A stretch of DNA of 64,000 bases, taken from the NCBI RefSeq assembly GCF_002575655.3, contig NC_053041.3, positions 376,013,054-376,077,053 on the forward strand. The letters are read 5' to 3'. Both the position numbers and the translations under genes were made by a program. How positions within the stretch are numbered: the stretch's first letter is position 1; each line of letters starts with the position of its first letter. Under the pieces are notes generated by a model that worked only from the letters and a program-made list of their open reading frames with translations, was not told where the DNA came from and did not search any database. Positions 43,669 to 55,110 of the stretch are shown here, one piece after another. Source of the stretch: Aegilops tauschii subsp. strangulata (Eukaryota; Streptophyta; Magnoliopsida; Poales; Poaceae).

Positions 43669-44459
43669 CCTATGAATTGAATAATGCATTGGTTGTTTGA
43701 ACCTGATGGATATGGATAAAGCTGTAGCATAAATTCAAATTCAAATCCGGTACAATTTGAAATAGCAACAATTAAATTACGGTAAAATTACGCTCTCCAG
43801 GTCGTTACGGCACACACGGTTGGTAAAACACAAACGTTTGCGATATACACCATAATCCGAGACGGTTCATAGAGAGGAAACGTGTGCAAGCATGCACACA
43901 GTTGTCGTTCGCAAAGCGTGTGCGATGTCAGACAATATCACAAATGGTGCAGGCAAACTAAATGTTTGTGTCAGTTTCGTTATCATACACGATTCGCAAC
44001 CATGAACTGTTTCTGATGAAGTATGCATCATAAACGTTGCACCACAGAATAGCGTGTGTGATAGTTGTCGTGTACGACGATGTTACGATGGTCCGACGTT
44101 TCGTAATCCTATCTAACACTCGTACGACGATTAGCTAATCTTCTTAATTAGTTATCGCATACGGTTTGCGAAAAGCGAATGTGTGTGATTGTATGCTTAT
44201 CGTGCACGCTCTATAATAGTGAACCGTTTGTGATGGGCCGCACATCGTAAACGTAGCACCACAGAATACCGACTGCGATGGCAATGCGAGCACAAATGAG
44301 TAGGAGTACTGTATATGCATCTTGGCTCCCTATCCCCGACGGTTTGTGGGTCGTGTGGGAAGGACCCCCCCTTTCGCCGTCACTCACTAGGCGACGGTTC
44401 CAAATGTCGTCGCAAAAAGGGGTTAAAAACCGTTTGTATAGCATCGACGCGCACCAGTG
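43669..44459 (-). repeat. Subterminal array and right CACTGGT terminal repeat
   Basis: 43800-44290 carries TGTGTGCGAT and ACGGTTCATAGAGAGG-type repeats. 44330-44459, reverse-complemented, starts CACTGGTGCGCGTCGATGCT and matches 13632-13760 through the AACGGTTTTTAACCCC and TTTGGAACCGTCGCC blocks. Beyond 44459 lies Gypsy LTR sequence. Confidence 0.7.
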
Positions 44460-45246
44460 TTGGTTTGGCCAACTAGATTGGTTTTTCTTGCAATTGGATA
44501 AGTGCTTAGCTTTGGGTTCAATCTTGCGGTGTCCTTTCCCAGTGACAGTAGGGGCAGCAAGGCACGTATTGTATTGTTGCCATCGAGGATAAAAAGATGG
44601 GGTTTACATCATATTGCTTGAGTTTATTCCTCTACATGATGTCATCTTACTTAATGCGTTACTCTGTTCTTCATGAACTTAATACTCTAGATGCAGGCAG
44701 GAGTCGGTCGATGTGTGGAGTAATAGTAGTAGATGCAAAATCATTTTGGTCTACTTGACATGGACATGATGCCTATATTTCATAATCATTGAGTTAGATA
44801 TCATCATAACTTTGCGCTTTTCTATCAATTGCTCGACAGTAATTTATTCATCCACCGTATTATTTGCTATCTTGAGAGAAGCCTCTAGTGAAACCTATGG
44901 CCCCCGGGTCTATTTTCCATCATATAAGTTTCCGATCTACTATTTTGCAATCTTTTACTTTCCGATCTATAAACCAAAAATTCCAAAATATTCACTTTAT
45001 CTTTTGTTTAGTTTCATCTATCTCTATCAGATCTCACTTTTGCAAGTAACCGTGAAGGGATTCACAACCCCTTTATCGCGTTGGGTGCAAGTTGTTTGAT
45101 TGTTTGTGCAGGTATTGGTGATTTGTGCATTGTCTCCTACTCGATTGATACCTTGGTTCTCTAACTGAGGGAAATACTTATCTCTAGTTTGCTGCATCAC
45201 CCTTTCCTCTTCAAGGGAAAAACCAACGCAAGCTCAAGAAGTAGCA
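44460..45246 (+). mobile_element. Right half of a Gypsy LTR
   Basis: It starts at TTGGTTTGGCCAACTAG (mid-LTR) and ends GAAGTAGCA. It is similar to 39200-39950. Its left half is missing. No primer-binding site follows, so the right edge is an outer element end. 45247-45950 beyond it holds no recognisable gene. Confidence 0.8.
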
Positions 45247-45949
45247 ACGGGCTAGACCGTGTGTAATTGTTTTGTATGAATTTATGTATCGAAGTACTTT
45301 ATGTCAATTCTCAGACCGTACATCCAAACTCTGTCAGCCAGCCTTCGGCTTCCACCTCCTCGGCCAATGGCCAAGGAGTTTCCCGTACTACTGGCCAAAG
45401 TCATCAGACCAGGTGCTTCAGGTGACAAGGCAATCAGGCTACGCGGCTCGAAAGATAAGAGGGTGACGGAAAGTTGTGTTATATTACAATTTAACGTAAG
45501 AAACATCTTCCAAGGAAAATAGTTCTTCCAATAGTTCCTTTCCTCAGGTGTATGTGTTGAACACATTGGTCCAAAGGCGGGTGACCTCGGAGTTAAAACC
45601 CCTGGTCGAGGTTGAAAAGACCCCCTCCATGTTTAAGCCTATGTCATGGCCGACCGATTTGAACTGTAAGAATGCTAGCTTTCGGCTTTGTCCGTCTGAG
45701 GTACTACACTGGCTAACCCGAGAGTAACAATCACAGTGGTGCTCCCTTTGCCCCCTAGCCAAAATATCGGGAATGTAAGGGGCAAGCACAGGGGCTGGGC
45801 AACCCAGCTTGTTCAAATCTTAAGTTAAATCGATGCATATAGTGGTTTAAAGACGATAGTGTGTAAGAGGTGGAACAATAGCGTGTTTTGAAAAGAACAT
45901 GTTGTATTATCCCCCGAGATCATTTGAAAATGTTCCGAGGTGTGAAAAG

Positions 45950-46690
45950 CAAAGAGAGCGTGTGCATTATATACATCGGCAGTGTGCGGGGTGTCAGCCA
46001 TAGAAGCGTCGGAGTAGCGCCGCGTTCCAGTGGTTGGGCTCTAGACGGCCATCCTCTGGATCTAGAATTCGATAAGATCTTCCGATTAGCACTTGGTAAA
46101 TAATGAACAGCCCGTCTCATCTAGGGGAAATCTTGTGATTCTGCTTTTCGGGATGTAGCCTCATGATGAGGTCCCCAACGTTGAAGTCTTTTGCGCGGAC
46201 CTCTCTGTCGTGATAGCATCGGGCCTGCTGTTGATAAATAGCGGACCTTGCTCGTGCGACATTGCACTCTTCTTATAGAGCGTCTAGGGCATCTTTCCGA
46301 TCGATCTCGGCTTCTAGCTATTCATACATGTGTACCCGAGGTGCATCGTGTCTGATGTCACAGGGGAGGACTGCCTCAGCGCCATACACCATGAAGAATG
46401 GCATGTATACAATGGAACTATTTGGCATGGTACACGAGCCCCATAGGACGGAATTGAGTTCCTCGACCCGTTGGCAGTCGGCTTTTCTAAAGGAGCGCAT
46501 GAGCCTTGGCTTTATGCCACTAAGGATCGGGCCATTGGCTCGCTCCACTTACCCATTAGACTGTGGGTGGTAGACGGGTGCGTAGTCGAGCCTAATGACC
46601 ATTTTCTTACACCATGCTTTGACCTCTTTAGCCGTGAACTTTGTTCCATTATCCATGATCAGATTGTGGGGGACACCGTAACGATCTCCC
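45950..46690 (-). pseudogene. Gypsy integrase C-terminal half, several stops
   Basis: The minus-strand translation includes YGVPHNLIMDNGTKFTAKEV (second catalytic D), YHPQSNG then QVERANGPILSGIKP (catalytic E), and PFFMVYGAEAVLP. After stops it continues ARCYHDREVRAKDFNVGDLI toward the end of pol. At least three stops and a frame change are visible. The N-terminal part is cut at 46690 by plus-strand Gypsy sequence. Confidence 0.8.
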
Positions 46691-46801
46691 CCACTTCTAA
46701 AACGATTTTCAAAAAGATTTGCCTTTTCTTCGCCCCTCTTCCGTTCGTCTTCTTCATTTGCTTTTTGTGTGCTCGTGTGTTGGATTGTTTGCTTTGTCAC
46801 G

Positions 46802-48488
46802 ATGGCTCAAGAGAATACCAAATTGTGTGACTTTTCCAATACTAATAACAATGATTTTATTAGTACTTCGATTGCCCCTGCCACTAGTGCGGAATCTTAT
46901 GAAATTAATGCCGCTTTGCTGAATCTTGTTATGAAAGATCAATTTTCTGGCCTTCCTAGTGAAGATGCCGCATCCCATCTGAATAATTTCGTTGAGTTGT
47001 GTGATATGCAAAAGAATAAAGATGTGGATAATGATATTGCTAAATTGAAGTTATTTCCGTTTTCACTTCGAGATCGTGCTAAAACTTGGTTTTCATCTTT
47101 GCATAAAAATAGTATTGATTCATGGAATAAGTGTAAGGATGCTTTAATTTCCATGTATTTTCCTCCCGCTAAGATCATCTCCCTTAGGAACGATATTATG
47201 AATTTTAAGCAATTTGATCATGAACATGTTGCACAACCTTGGGAGAGGATGAAATTGATGATATGAAATTGCCCTACTCATGGCTTGAATTTGTGGATGA
47301 TTATACAAAAAAAATTATGCCGGATTGAATTTTGCTTCTAGAAATCTTTTAGATTTGGCCGCGGGAGGTACTTTTATGGAAATTACTTTAGTAGAAGCTA
47401 CTAAACTCCTAGATAATATTATGGCTAATTATTCTCAATGGCACACCGAAAGATCTTCCACTAGTAAAAAAGTGCATGCGATTGAAGAGATTAATGTTTT
47501 GAGTGAAAAGATGGATGAACTTATGAAATTATTTGCTAGCAAGAGTGCTTCTATTGATCCTAATGATATGCCTTTGTCTACTTTGATTTAAAATAATAAT
47601 GAATCTATGGATGTGAATTTTGTCGGTAGGAACAATTTTGGTAATAACGCGTATAGAGGTAATTTTAATCCTAGGCCATTTCCTAGTAATTTCTCTAATA
47701 ATTATGGTAATTCCTACAACAATTCTTATGGAAATTATAATAAGATGCCCTCTGATTTTGAGAATAGTGTTAAAGAATTTATGAGTTCACAAAAGAATTG
47801 TAATGCTTTGGTTGAAGAAAAATTGCTCAAGATTGATGATTTGGCTAGGAATGTGGATAGAATTTCTCTTGATGTTGATTCTTTGAAAATTGGATCTATT
47901 CCACCCAAGAATGATATCAATGAATCTCTAAAGGCTATGAGAATCTCCATTGATGAGTGCAAACAAAGAACTGCTAAGATGCATGCTAAAAAAGATTGGT
48001 TTGTAAGAACGTGTTCTTCTAGTTTCCATGAAAATAATGATGAAGATCTTAAAGTGATTGATGTGACTCCTATTTAATATTTGATTTCCAATATAATCTT
48101 GATAAAGATGGGACTGGAGATGAGTCAACTTTAGTTAAAAAGCGTCCCAATGATTCGGAGTTTTTAGATCTTGATGCAAAAATTGATAAAAGTGGGATTG
48201 GAGAGGTCAAAACTTTAAGTAGCAATGAACCCACTCTTTTGGATTTCAAGGAATTTAATTATGATAATTGTTCTTTAATAGATTGTATTTCCTTGTTGCA
48301 ATCCATGTTGAATTCTCCTCATGCTTATAATCAAAACAAAGCTTTTACTAAACATATCGTTGATGCTATGATGCAATCTTTTGAAGAAAAGCTTGAATTG
48401 GAATTTTCCATCCCTAGAAAACTTTATGATGAGTGGGAACCTACTATTAAGATTAAGATTAAAGATTATGAGTGCCATGCTTTGTGTG
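46802..48488 (+). pseudogene. Gypsy gag, plus strand, with frameshifts and stops
   Basis: It begins MAQENTKLCDFSN at 46802. It contains LFPFSLRDRAKTWFSSLHKN, NLLDLAAGGTFMEITLVEAT, an NNAYRGNFNPRPFP tail and, near the end, KIKIKDYECHALCD, the usual run into protease. Frames break near 47265 (stop), 47330, 47588 and 48077. The protease active site would follow at 48488, but the sequence switches to another element. Confidence 0.8.
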
Positions 48489-49740
48489 ATTCATCGTCCG
48501 CAAGGCCTCGGCAATCTCCGAAGTCGACCGGGATGACGTCGTTCTTGACAAACGACCAAAGTCTCCCTCTTTCAAACCAGCCGACAAGATAGTCAAATTT
48601 CAAGTGTACCCAACGGACCCCGCCAAAACGGCGTCCATAGGGGCAAACCTGGATCCAGAGATCGCCGAGGCCTTGCGCACTTTCCTCGGGGAGAATTGGG
48701 ACATATATGCCTAGCATCCTTCCGACATGCCAGGGATACCCCGCAGGCTCGCGGAACACACCTTGAACATACTAAGGGCTATAAGCCTGTCAAGCAAACA
48801 CTTCGGCATTTTTTTCCAAGCCCAAGCGTCAAGCAATGGGCGAGGAGCTGGCTAAACTACTGGAAGCTAGGTCCATCCGAGATATAAAACACCCAATTGG
48901 CTGGCCAATTTGGTCATGGTACCAAAGAAGGATAGGTCCTGGCGGTTATGTGTCGATTTTAAGGACCTCAATAAAGCCTACCCCAAAGACCCCTTCCCCT
49001 ACCCCATATCGACCAAATTGTAGACGCCACGATAGGCCTCGATACACTATGCTTCATGGACGCCTACTCAGGATACCATCAGATAAAGATGCAGGAATCA
49101 GACTAGGCAGCTACAACATTCATTACACCCTACGGGTCGTTCTGCTTCAACATGATGCCCTTTGGACTAAAGAACGCCGGCGCCACCTACCAGCACATGA
49201 TTCAAACATGCCTGGAAAAACACACTGGGAAAACTGTTGAGGCCTACGTCGATGATGTGGTTGTCAAAACCAAACACATTGGACAATTGGTGGACAACCT
49301 TCGGGATACATTTGCCATCTTATGGGAATATCAAATCAAACTTAATCCGGAGAAGTGCGTCTTTGGGATCCCAGCTGGCAAAATCCTCGGCTTCGTCGTG
49401 TCTAGCGAGGAATCGAAGCCAATCCGGCCAAAATTCGAGCCTTGGACCGTTTGGAGGTGCCAACAGAGCTCAAACATGTACAAAAATTAGTGGGTTGTGT
49501 GGCGGCCTTGAGTCGCTTCATATCATGACTCGGAGAAAAGGCCCTGCCCCTGTATAGGCTTCTAAAGCAAACTAAAACATTTAAATGGACCAAGGAGGTT
49601 GCGGCGGCCCTGGAAGACATCAAGGCTCTCCTCGCCACAAATCCAATCCTGGCAGCACCAGGCACATGTGACCAATGATACTATACATTTCGGCCACAAA
49701 CAAGGTGGTTAGCACAGTTCTCGTGGTCGAGCGAGACATG
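48489..49740 (+). pseudogene. Gypsy reverse transcriptase region, decayed
   Basis: Pieces in shifting frames: PADKIVKFQVYPTDPAKTAS, GEELAKLLEARSIRDIKHP, then MMPFGLKNAGATYQHMIQTC and EAYVDDVVVKTKH, with the catalytic YVDD at about 49243-49254. The start of RNase H (ATNPILAAPG) is near 49630. Many stops and frameshifts. It belongs to a Gypsy family different from the gag it is joined to. Confidence 0.8.
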
Positions 49741-52025
49741 GAGGTGTTGCATCTTCTTAGTCAATAAACGATTCTAGCTCCAGCGATCGTTAGATGTTAA
49801 TCCAATGGAAGTGTTGCGTCTTCAACCTTTGGTCTTCTTGCTCCAGCCTCCCAAACCAGCGCCCGCCGTACCGCCTATTCCAGCCTCCCGTGGCCGGTTG
49901 TGCTGCCGCGCAGGCCTCACCGCCCGACCCTACTACCACTGGCTAAGCCTTCCCTCTACTTACCCACACCCCCTGTCATTCTCCGGCAACAGCAGCCTTA
50001 GACCGCAGTCGAACCAGTGAACCCTCATACTCCCCTCCGCTTGGGCATCCACCTGCCTCGTCTTCCCTGGCTCTGTGTCGTTCCTTTCCTAGGCCTCGCC
50101 ATCCTCCATCCCCTTGATGCTCTCGGCGCGGCGTGGCCAACGAGGTCAACGAACGACAGCCATCGGAAGAGGACTTTAGGTGCTGGGGCTGACAGCTGGA
50201 CCCACCAGCTACATCTTCAAACGCAAGGAAGTGCCTCCTTATTACTCGCAAAATAAAAATGATTCCTCCCATAATAGCTGGGACCCAGCAGCTATATCTT
50301 CGGACGCAAGGAAGTGTGTCCTTATCCTCCCTCATAGCTAGGACCCACCAGGTCGAAGCGTACGTAGCATTGTCTGTCTGGTCGCGAACATGTATGTACA
50401 TACTGGTCGATCGGTCTCTCCACAACGATGAGATGTGGCCGAGTAGGTAGTGGCACATGTCATAGTAGAGCCCCCGACATAGCAGTTCAGGCAGTTCAGG
50501 CAGTCCAGTCTAAACCGTGTACACGTACGTACAGCGACATGCTAAAAGATACGGCCAAGTACGTACATACAGGCGGGGTCTCGAACGCATACTCGCACAT
50601 GCGTACGGCCAGGGCTCGTGTACATGGAGAGGCAATGGACGGCAACAACGGCGTCCAGTTCATCGGTAGCCAATCGGCTGGGTCAGAACAGAGAAACAAT
50701 GTTGTGTTCATCGGGAGGCAATGGAATGCGTCATGTTCATCGGGAGCCAACCGGCTTGGACGGAACAGCCGAAACGGGGCCTCGCATACCACAGAATGGA
50801 GGAAACAGCCTTCTGTTCAACCGCCTACAGTCGAAACAGGATCTCGCTCATCGAGAGGGGTCTGCCGTACCGCAAAACAGAGGAAAAGGACTTATGTTCG
50901 AGCGCCTACGGTCGAAACGGGGTCCTGTTCATCGGGAGGGGTCTGGCGTACCGCAAAATAGAGTAAACGGACTTCTGCTGGACTGCCTACGGTCAAAACA
51001 GGGTCCCGTTCATCGGGAGGCGTGTGGCGTATCACAAAATGGGACTCCATAGGCTACCGTTCATCCATCGTCTACTGTCTCTCGCTCTAGCCTCCACGGG
51101 GTACTGGTCATCCACCGTCATCCCCCAGGCTCCACCAGCTACTATTCATAGAGCCTCCACATGGTCCTGTTCATCCACCCCCAACCGACTGGGGTGTGGC
51201 GGCCTCCTTGGGGTCCTGTTCATCCAGCGGCAATCTCCTACTACCACGGGGTCATGTTCATCCAACCCCCACCGGCTGGGCTGGGGCGTACATACGTACA
51301 GGCGGGCGGTAGCAACGGGAACTGTTCATCCGTAGCCAACCAACCGGCTGGACTCACCACATGTCTCGACTCGTTTCTACTTATTGCGCGTGCGGCAACA
51401 AAAAGCACTGTTCATCGAGAGGTAACCCAACACACCAGCTGGCTACATCTCACATGGGGACTCGATCGGCTTCAGTGAGCAGCGAGAAGGATCGATCGGA
51501 TTCGGTTAGCAGCGAAGGAATCGGCCGACTTCAGTTAGCGTCGAAGGAATTGCTCGAGTTCAGTTAGCAGCGAAGGGGTCGATCAATCGGCTTCAGTATG
51601 TAGTGGCATCGATCGCTCATGTTCATTACGTAGCTAGCTAGTGCAATCACTCGGGTTCAGTAGCGAACGCCTCGCAAGGGTTCAGTTTGCGAGCGCCTCG
51701 CACACACACGCGTATGAGAGAAACGCGCAAGCCACATTGCATCGCTCCATCCCGACCACCCACCGTAACCAGGAACTCCATGATATTTTCCTCACCCTCA
51801 CTTCTACCATGATTTTTTACGTCATGGACGGCCCAAAGAATGTCATGCAGGTGCATCTCCGGCCGGCCGAGGACGAAAAGCCCATTTCTGTCATGATTTT
51901 CTCTCATGGAAGTAGGAGCCCACCACATCAATGATGATACGTGTTTTTGTCACAATTATCGTCATAGAAGTGTCATAACCATGACAGATTTTTTTCCATT
52001 CGGGCCGATGTGTCTTTTTTTAGTG
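49741..52025 (-). mobile_element. CACTA terminal segment
   Basis: Read in reverse complement it starts CACTAAAAAAAGACACATCG at 52025, followed by GTCATGGTTATGACACTTCT and a long subterminal field of diverged GGTCCTGTTCATCGGG and GATCGATCGGCTTCAG-like repeats (50640-51690). The inner limit near 49741 is set by the end of Gypsy sequence and is uncertain. The flank beyond is Copia gag. I find no transposase. Confidence 0.55.
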
Positions 52026-52246
52026 ATGTCACATGCTTGAGCGTTGTATTGCATCATCTTCAATTCTTCTGCGGTTGCTTCACGATCCGGTTCTTTACAA
52101 TCCTCAAAGAATTCACCTTGCAAGCCAACACAAACAACAACCCAAACGGCAGGGTTATGACCAAGAATATGCATTTTCATCTTACTTCCAACTAGTAAAG
52201 TTTGTAGCACCAAAATATGGACATCTACGGTGGTAGTTTCCCTCAC
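52026..52246 (-). pseudogene. Copia gag N-terminus, cut by CACTA
   Basis: The ATG is at 52246 (minus). It contains VVVCVGLQGEFFEDCKEPDR and EELKMMQYNAQACDI, the plant Copia gag (UBN2-like) pattern, and is then cut at 52025 by the CACTA terminus. Confidence 0.8.
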
Positions 52247-52295
52247 TAGACGTCATACTCTCCTATGTGGTGAAACCAATGAAATGGAGACCAAT

Positions 52296-52307
52296 GCTCT
52301 GATACCA
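52296..52307 (-). promoter_or_regulatory. Primer-binding site of Copia element 3
   Basis: The minus strand reads TGGTATCAGAGC next to the LTR. Confidence 0.9.
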
Positions 52308-52309
52308 CT

Positions 52310-53770
52310 TGTAGGATCAAAGTATGTCTAGAGGGGGGTGATTAGACTACTTGACCAAATAAAAACTTATTATTCTCCCAATTTTAGTTGTAGACAAGTT
52401 TTACCAATTCTACCAAGTCAAATACACTCTACACATGCAAGTCTAAGAGTTGTGCAGCGGAAAGTAAAGACTTTCCACATGAACATAAAGGCGGGATTAG
52501 AGATTTCAAACGTAACGAAGACACAATGATTTTTGGCGTGGCTCCAATAGGTGGTGCTATCGTACGTCCATGTTGATGGAGACTTCAACCCATGGAGGGA
52601 TAGGTTGCACGAGTCCACAGAGGGCTCCACCCACGAAGGGTCCACAAATAAGCAATCTTTTCTATTCCACCATGGCTTGCATCCACGAAATACTAGCCTC
52701 ACTCGGGTGTATCTTCACGAAGTAGGCGATCTCCTTGCCCTTACAAACTCCTTGGTTCAACTCCACATGATCTTGGAGGCTCCCAAGTGACACCTAACCA
52801 ATCTAGGAGACACCACTCTCCAAAAGGTAATAGATGTTGTGTTGGTGATGAACTCCTTGCTCTTGTGCTTCAAATGATAGTCTCCTCAACACTCAATCAC
52901 CCTCACACAGATTTGGCTTGGGTAGGAGAAGGATTGGAGTGAAAAGCAACTTGAAGAGGCTAGAAATCAAGGTTCAAATGGTAGGAATGGAATCTCTTGA
53001 TGTCAACACATGAGTAGGTGGTTCTCTCTCAGAAAATGAATGGTGGAAGTTATGTTTCGTTCTGATGGATCTCTTAGAGAGTAGGTGGGGGTGGAGGGGT
53101 ATAAATAGCCTTCGCCCAAAATCCAACCATTACACACTTTTGACCCAAATCGGTGAGGCCGATTAGTGTAAAAGATATGAACGTTGGGCGTTTCGGTGGG
53201 ACTAAAGTGGAACAACTTGGTGGGAGGGCAGAACACAGTCTTGGAATTTCGATTGTTTCAACTCGATGATTCCGAAGTGAAACAATGTCATCACAGAAAC
53301 TTGGCAATGCCATCTCAGTGGGACCGAGTTCCTTTTCGGTTAAACTGAATTGCTAGGGTTTAGCAGTGGCAATGGTAGTGGTCATCTCGATGGGTCCGAA
53401 TGGATGATTTCAGTGGCACCGAGATAGGGAACTAGGTTTTTGGACATATGTGTTTTGAGAAAATGACTAAGGATTTTTGGAGCAATATCACTAAGCACTT
53501 GAGCAACAACCTCATCAATAATACCTCATCCCCTTTTAATAGTATTAGCTTTCCTAAGGGACTCAATGTGATATTGGATCACTGAACCAAAAATGTAGAG
53601 TCTTGGAGTAGCTAATTCTTTTCCTTGACATTTTAAGGGGTCCACATCCATTAGTCCTTGCCATGCCAATTATTATCTTTTTCTGAAATCTAGTTGCAAA
53701 GTATATTACATCAATGATGTATATGTCGTTATTAATTACCAAAACCAACTGGGGATTAGTTGCACTTTCA
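52310..53770 (-). mobile_element. 5' LTR of Copia element 3 (1.46 kb)
   Basis: On the minus strand it starts TGAAAGTGCAACTAATCCCC and ends TTTGATCCTACA beside the primer-binding site. It is a third LTR family, different from 224-3110 and 23972-26621. Its outer flank at 53771 is Gypsy pol sequence, so it inserted into that element. Confidence 0.85.
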
Positions 53771-55110
53771 ACAATGGCGCCGCAGACGCGCTCTCCCGAG
53801 TTGGTCACCGTCACGCTCATGGATCGGCGCCAACACAGCCCTCCAAGCCAAGCTCATCGCCGCCTTACATGATAGTGCTCTCGGAGGGCACTCCGACATC
53901 GGCGCGACGGGCGAGCGGGTGTGCAAACTGTTTGTGTGGATCGGGCTCAAGCGCGTCGTGGAAGACTATGTGCACCAATGCCTCGCTTGTCAGCAGGCCA
54001 AGCACGAGCACCTCCACCCCGCCGGCAAGCTACAGCTACTCCCCATCCCAACCGAGCCGTGGCATGATTTGACGATGGATTTCATCGAGGGCCTTCCAAC
54101 CTCCGAGGGCTATGACACGATCATGGTGGTGGTGGACTGCCTGACAAAACTTGCCCACTTCGTGCCCCTTCATCATCCCTTCACCGCGGCGCAAGTAGCT
54201 CGCGCCTTCTTGGACTTCATCATCAAGCTCCACGGCGTGCCACACTCCATTGTCTCTGACAGGGACAAGATCTTCACAAGCGATATGTGGTGCGAACTAC
54301 TTGCAGCAGCCGGCACCAAGCTCCTCTACACTACCACCTACCACCCTCAAACCGATGGCCAAAGCGAGCGCGTCAACCAGTGCCTCGAAATGTACCTGCG
54401 TTGTGTTGTTCAAGATCGTCCCAAGAAATGGCGTAAATAGCTGCCCGCCGCGGAATTTTGGTACAACTCCACCCATCACAGCTCTCTCCGGTGTTCTCCC
54501 TTCAAGGCCCTCTACGGCACCGAACCCAATTTGGGAGGACTGCCAGCTTTCAACGACAAGCTCTCCTCCGACACGGCCTCGAGTGACCTCGACTGGGCGA
54601 CGCACACAAAGTTGCTCCCGGGACACCTCACCCGTGCCCAAGACCACTTCAAGAAGCAAGCTGACAAGTAGCGCTTGGAACGTGCCTTCACTGTCGAGGA
54701 TCAAGCCCTCCTCAAGATCCAACCTTATGTGCAGGTCTCCGTTGCGAGACGCCCCTGCCGGAAACTAGCATACAAGTATTTCGGCCCGTTCACCATCCTG
54801 GAGCCATCGGCACCCTCGCCTGCCGCCTGGAGCTACCACCGGACAGCCGCATCCATCCGGTATTCCACGTCTCTCAATTGAAGTCGTTCGCCCCCAAACT
54901 ACTCGCCCGTCTTCTCCGAGTTGCCCAAGATACGGGACTTGACGAAAACACCACTCGTTCCGGTGGCCATCCAAGAACGCCACATGGTGAAGAAAGGAGA
55001 CGCTGCGCTCATCCAAGCCCGGTGCAATGGTCCACACTGTCCACGGATGCCACTACCTAGGGGGATCACAACATCCTTCGTGCGCGTCTTCCTGTAGCCA
55101 GCATCTGGAA
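53771..55110 (+). pseudogene. Gypsy integrase and pol C-terminus
   Basis: The frame to 54440 has the HHCC zinc-binding part (ALHDSALGGHSDIGATG ... CLACQQAK) and the DDE core: TMDFIEGLPTSEGYD, HSIVSDRDKIFTSDMW and YHPQTDGQSERVNQ. TAG at 54438-54440 interrupts; the frame continues LPAAEFWYNSTHHSSLRCSP. Further stops lie at about 54669 and 54879, then VPVAIQERHMVKKGDAALIQ. Integrase inserts element DNA into the genome. This copy is dead. Confidence 0.85.

Noticed and set aside
10365..52025. CACTA-like ends at 10365 and 52025 as one giant element
   Set aside because: The termini share CACTAAAAAAA, but the flanking triplets (AAA, ATG) and the host sequences differ.
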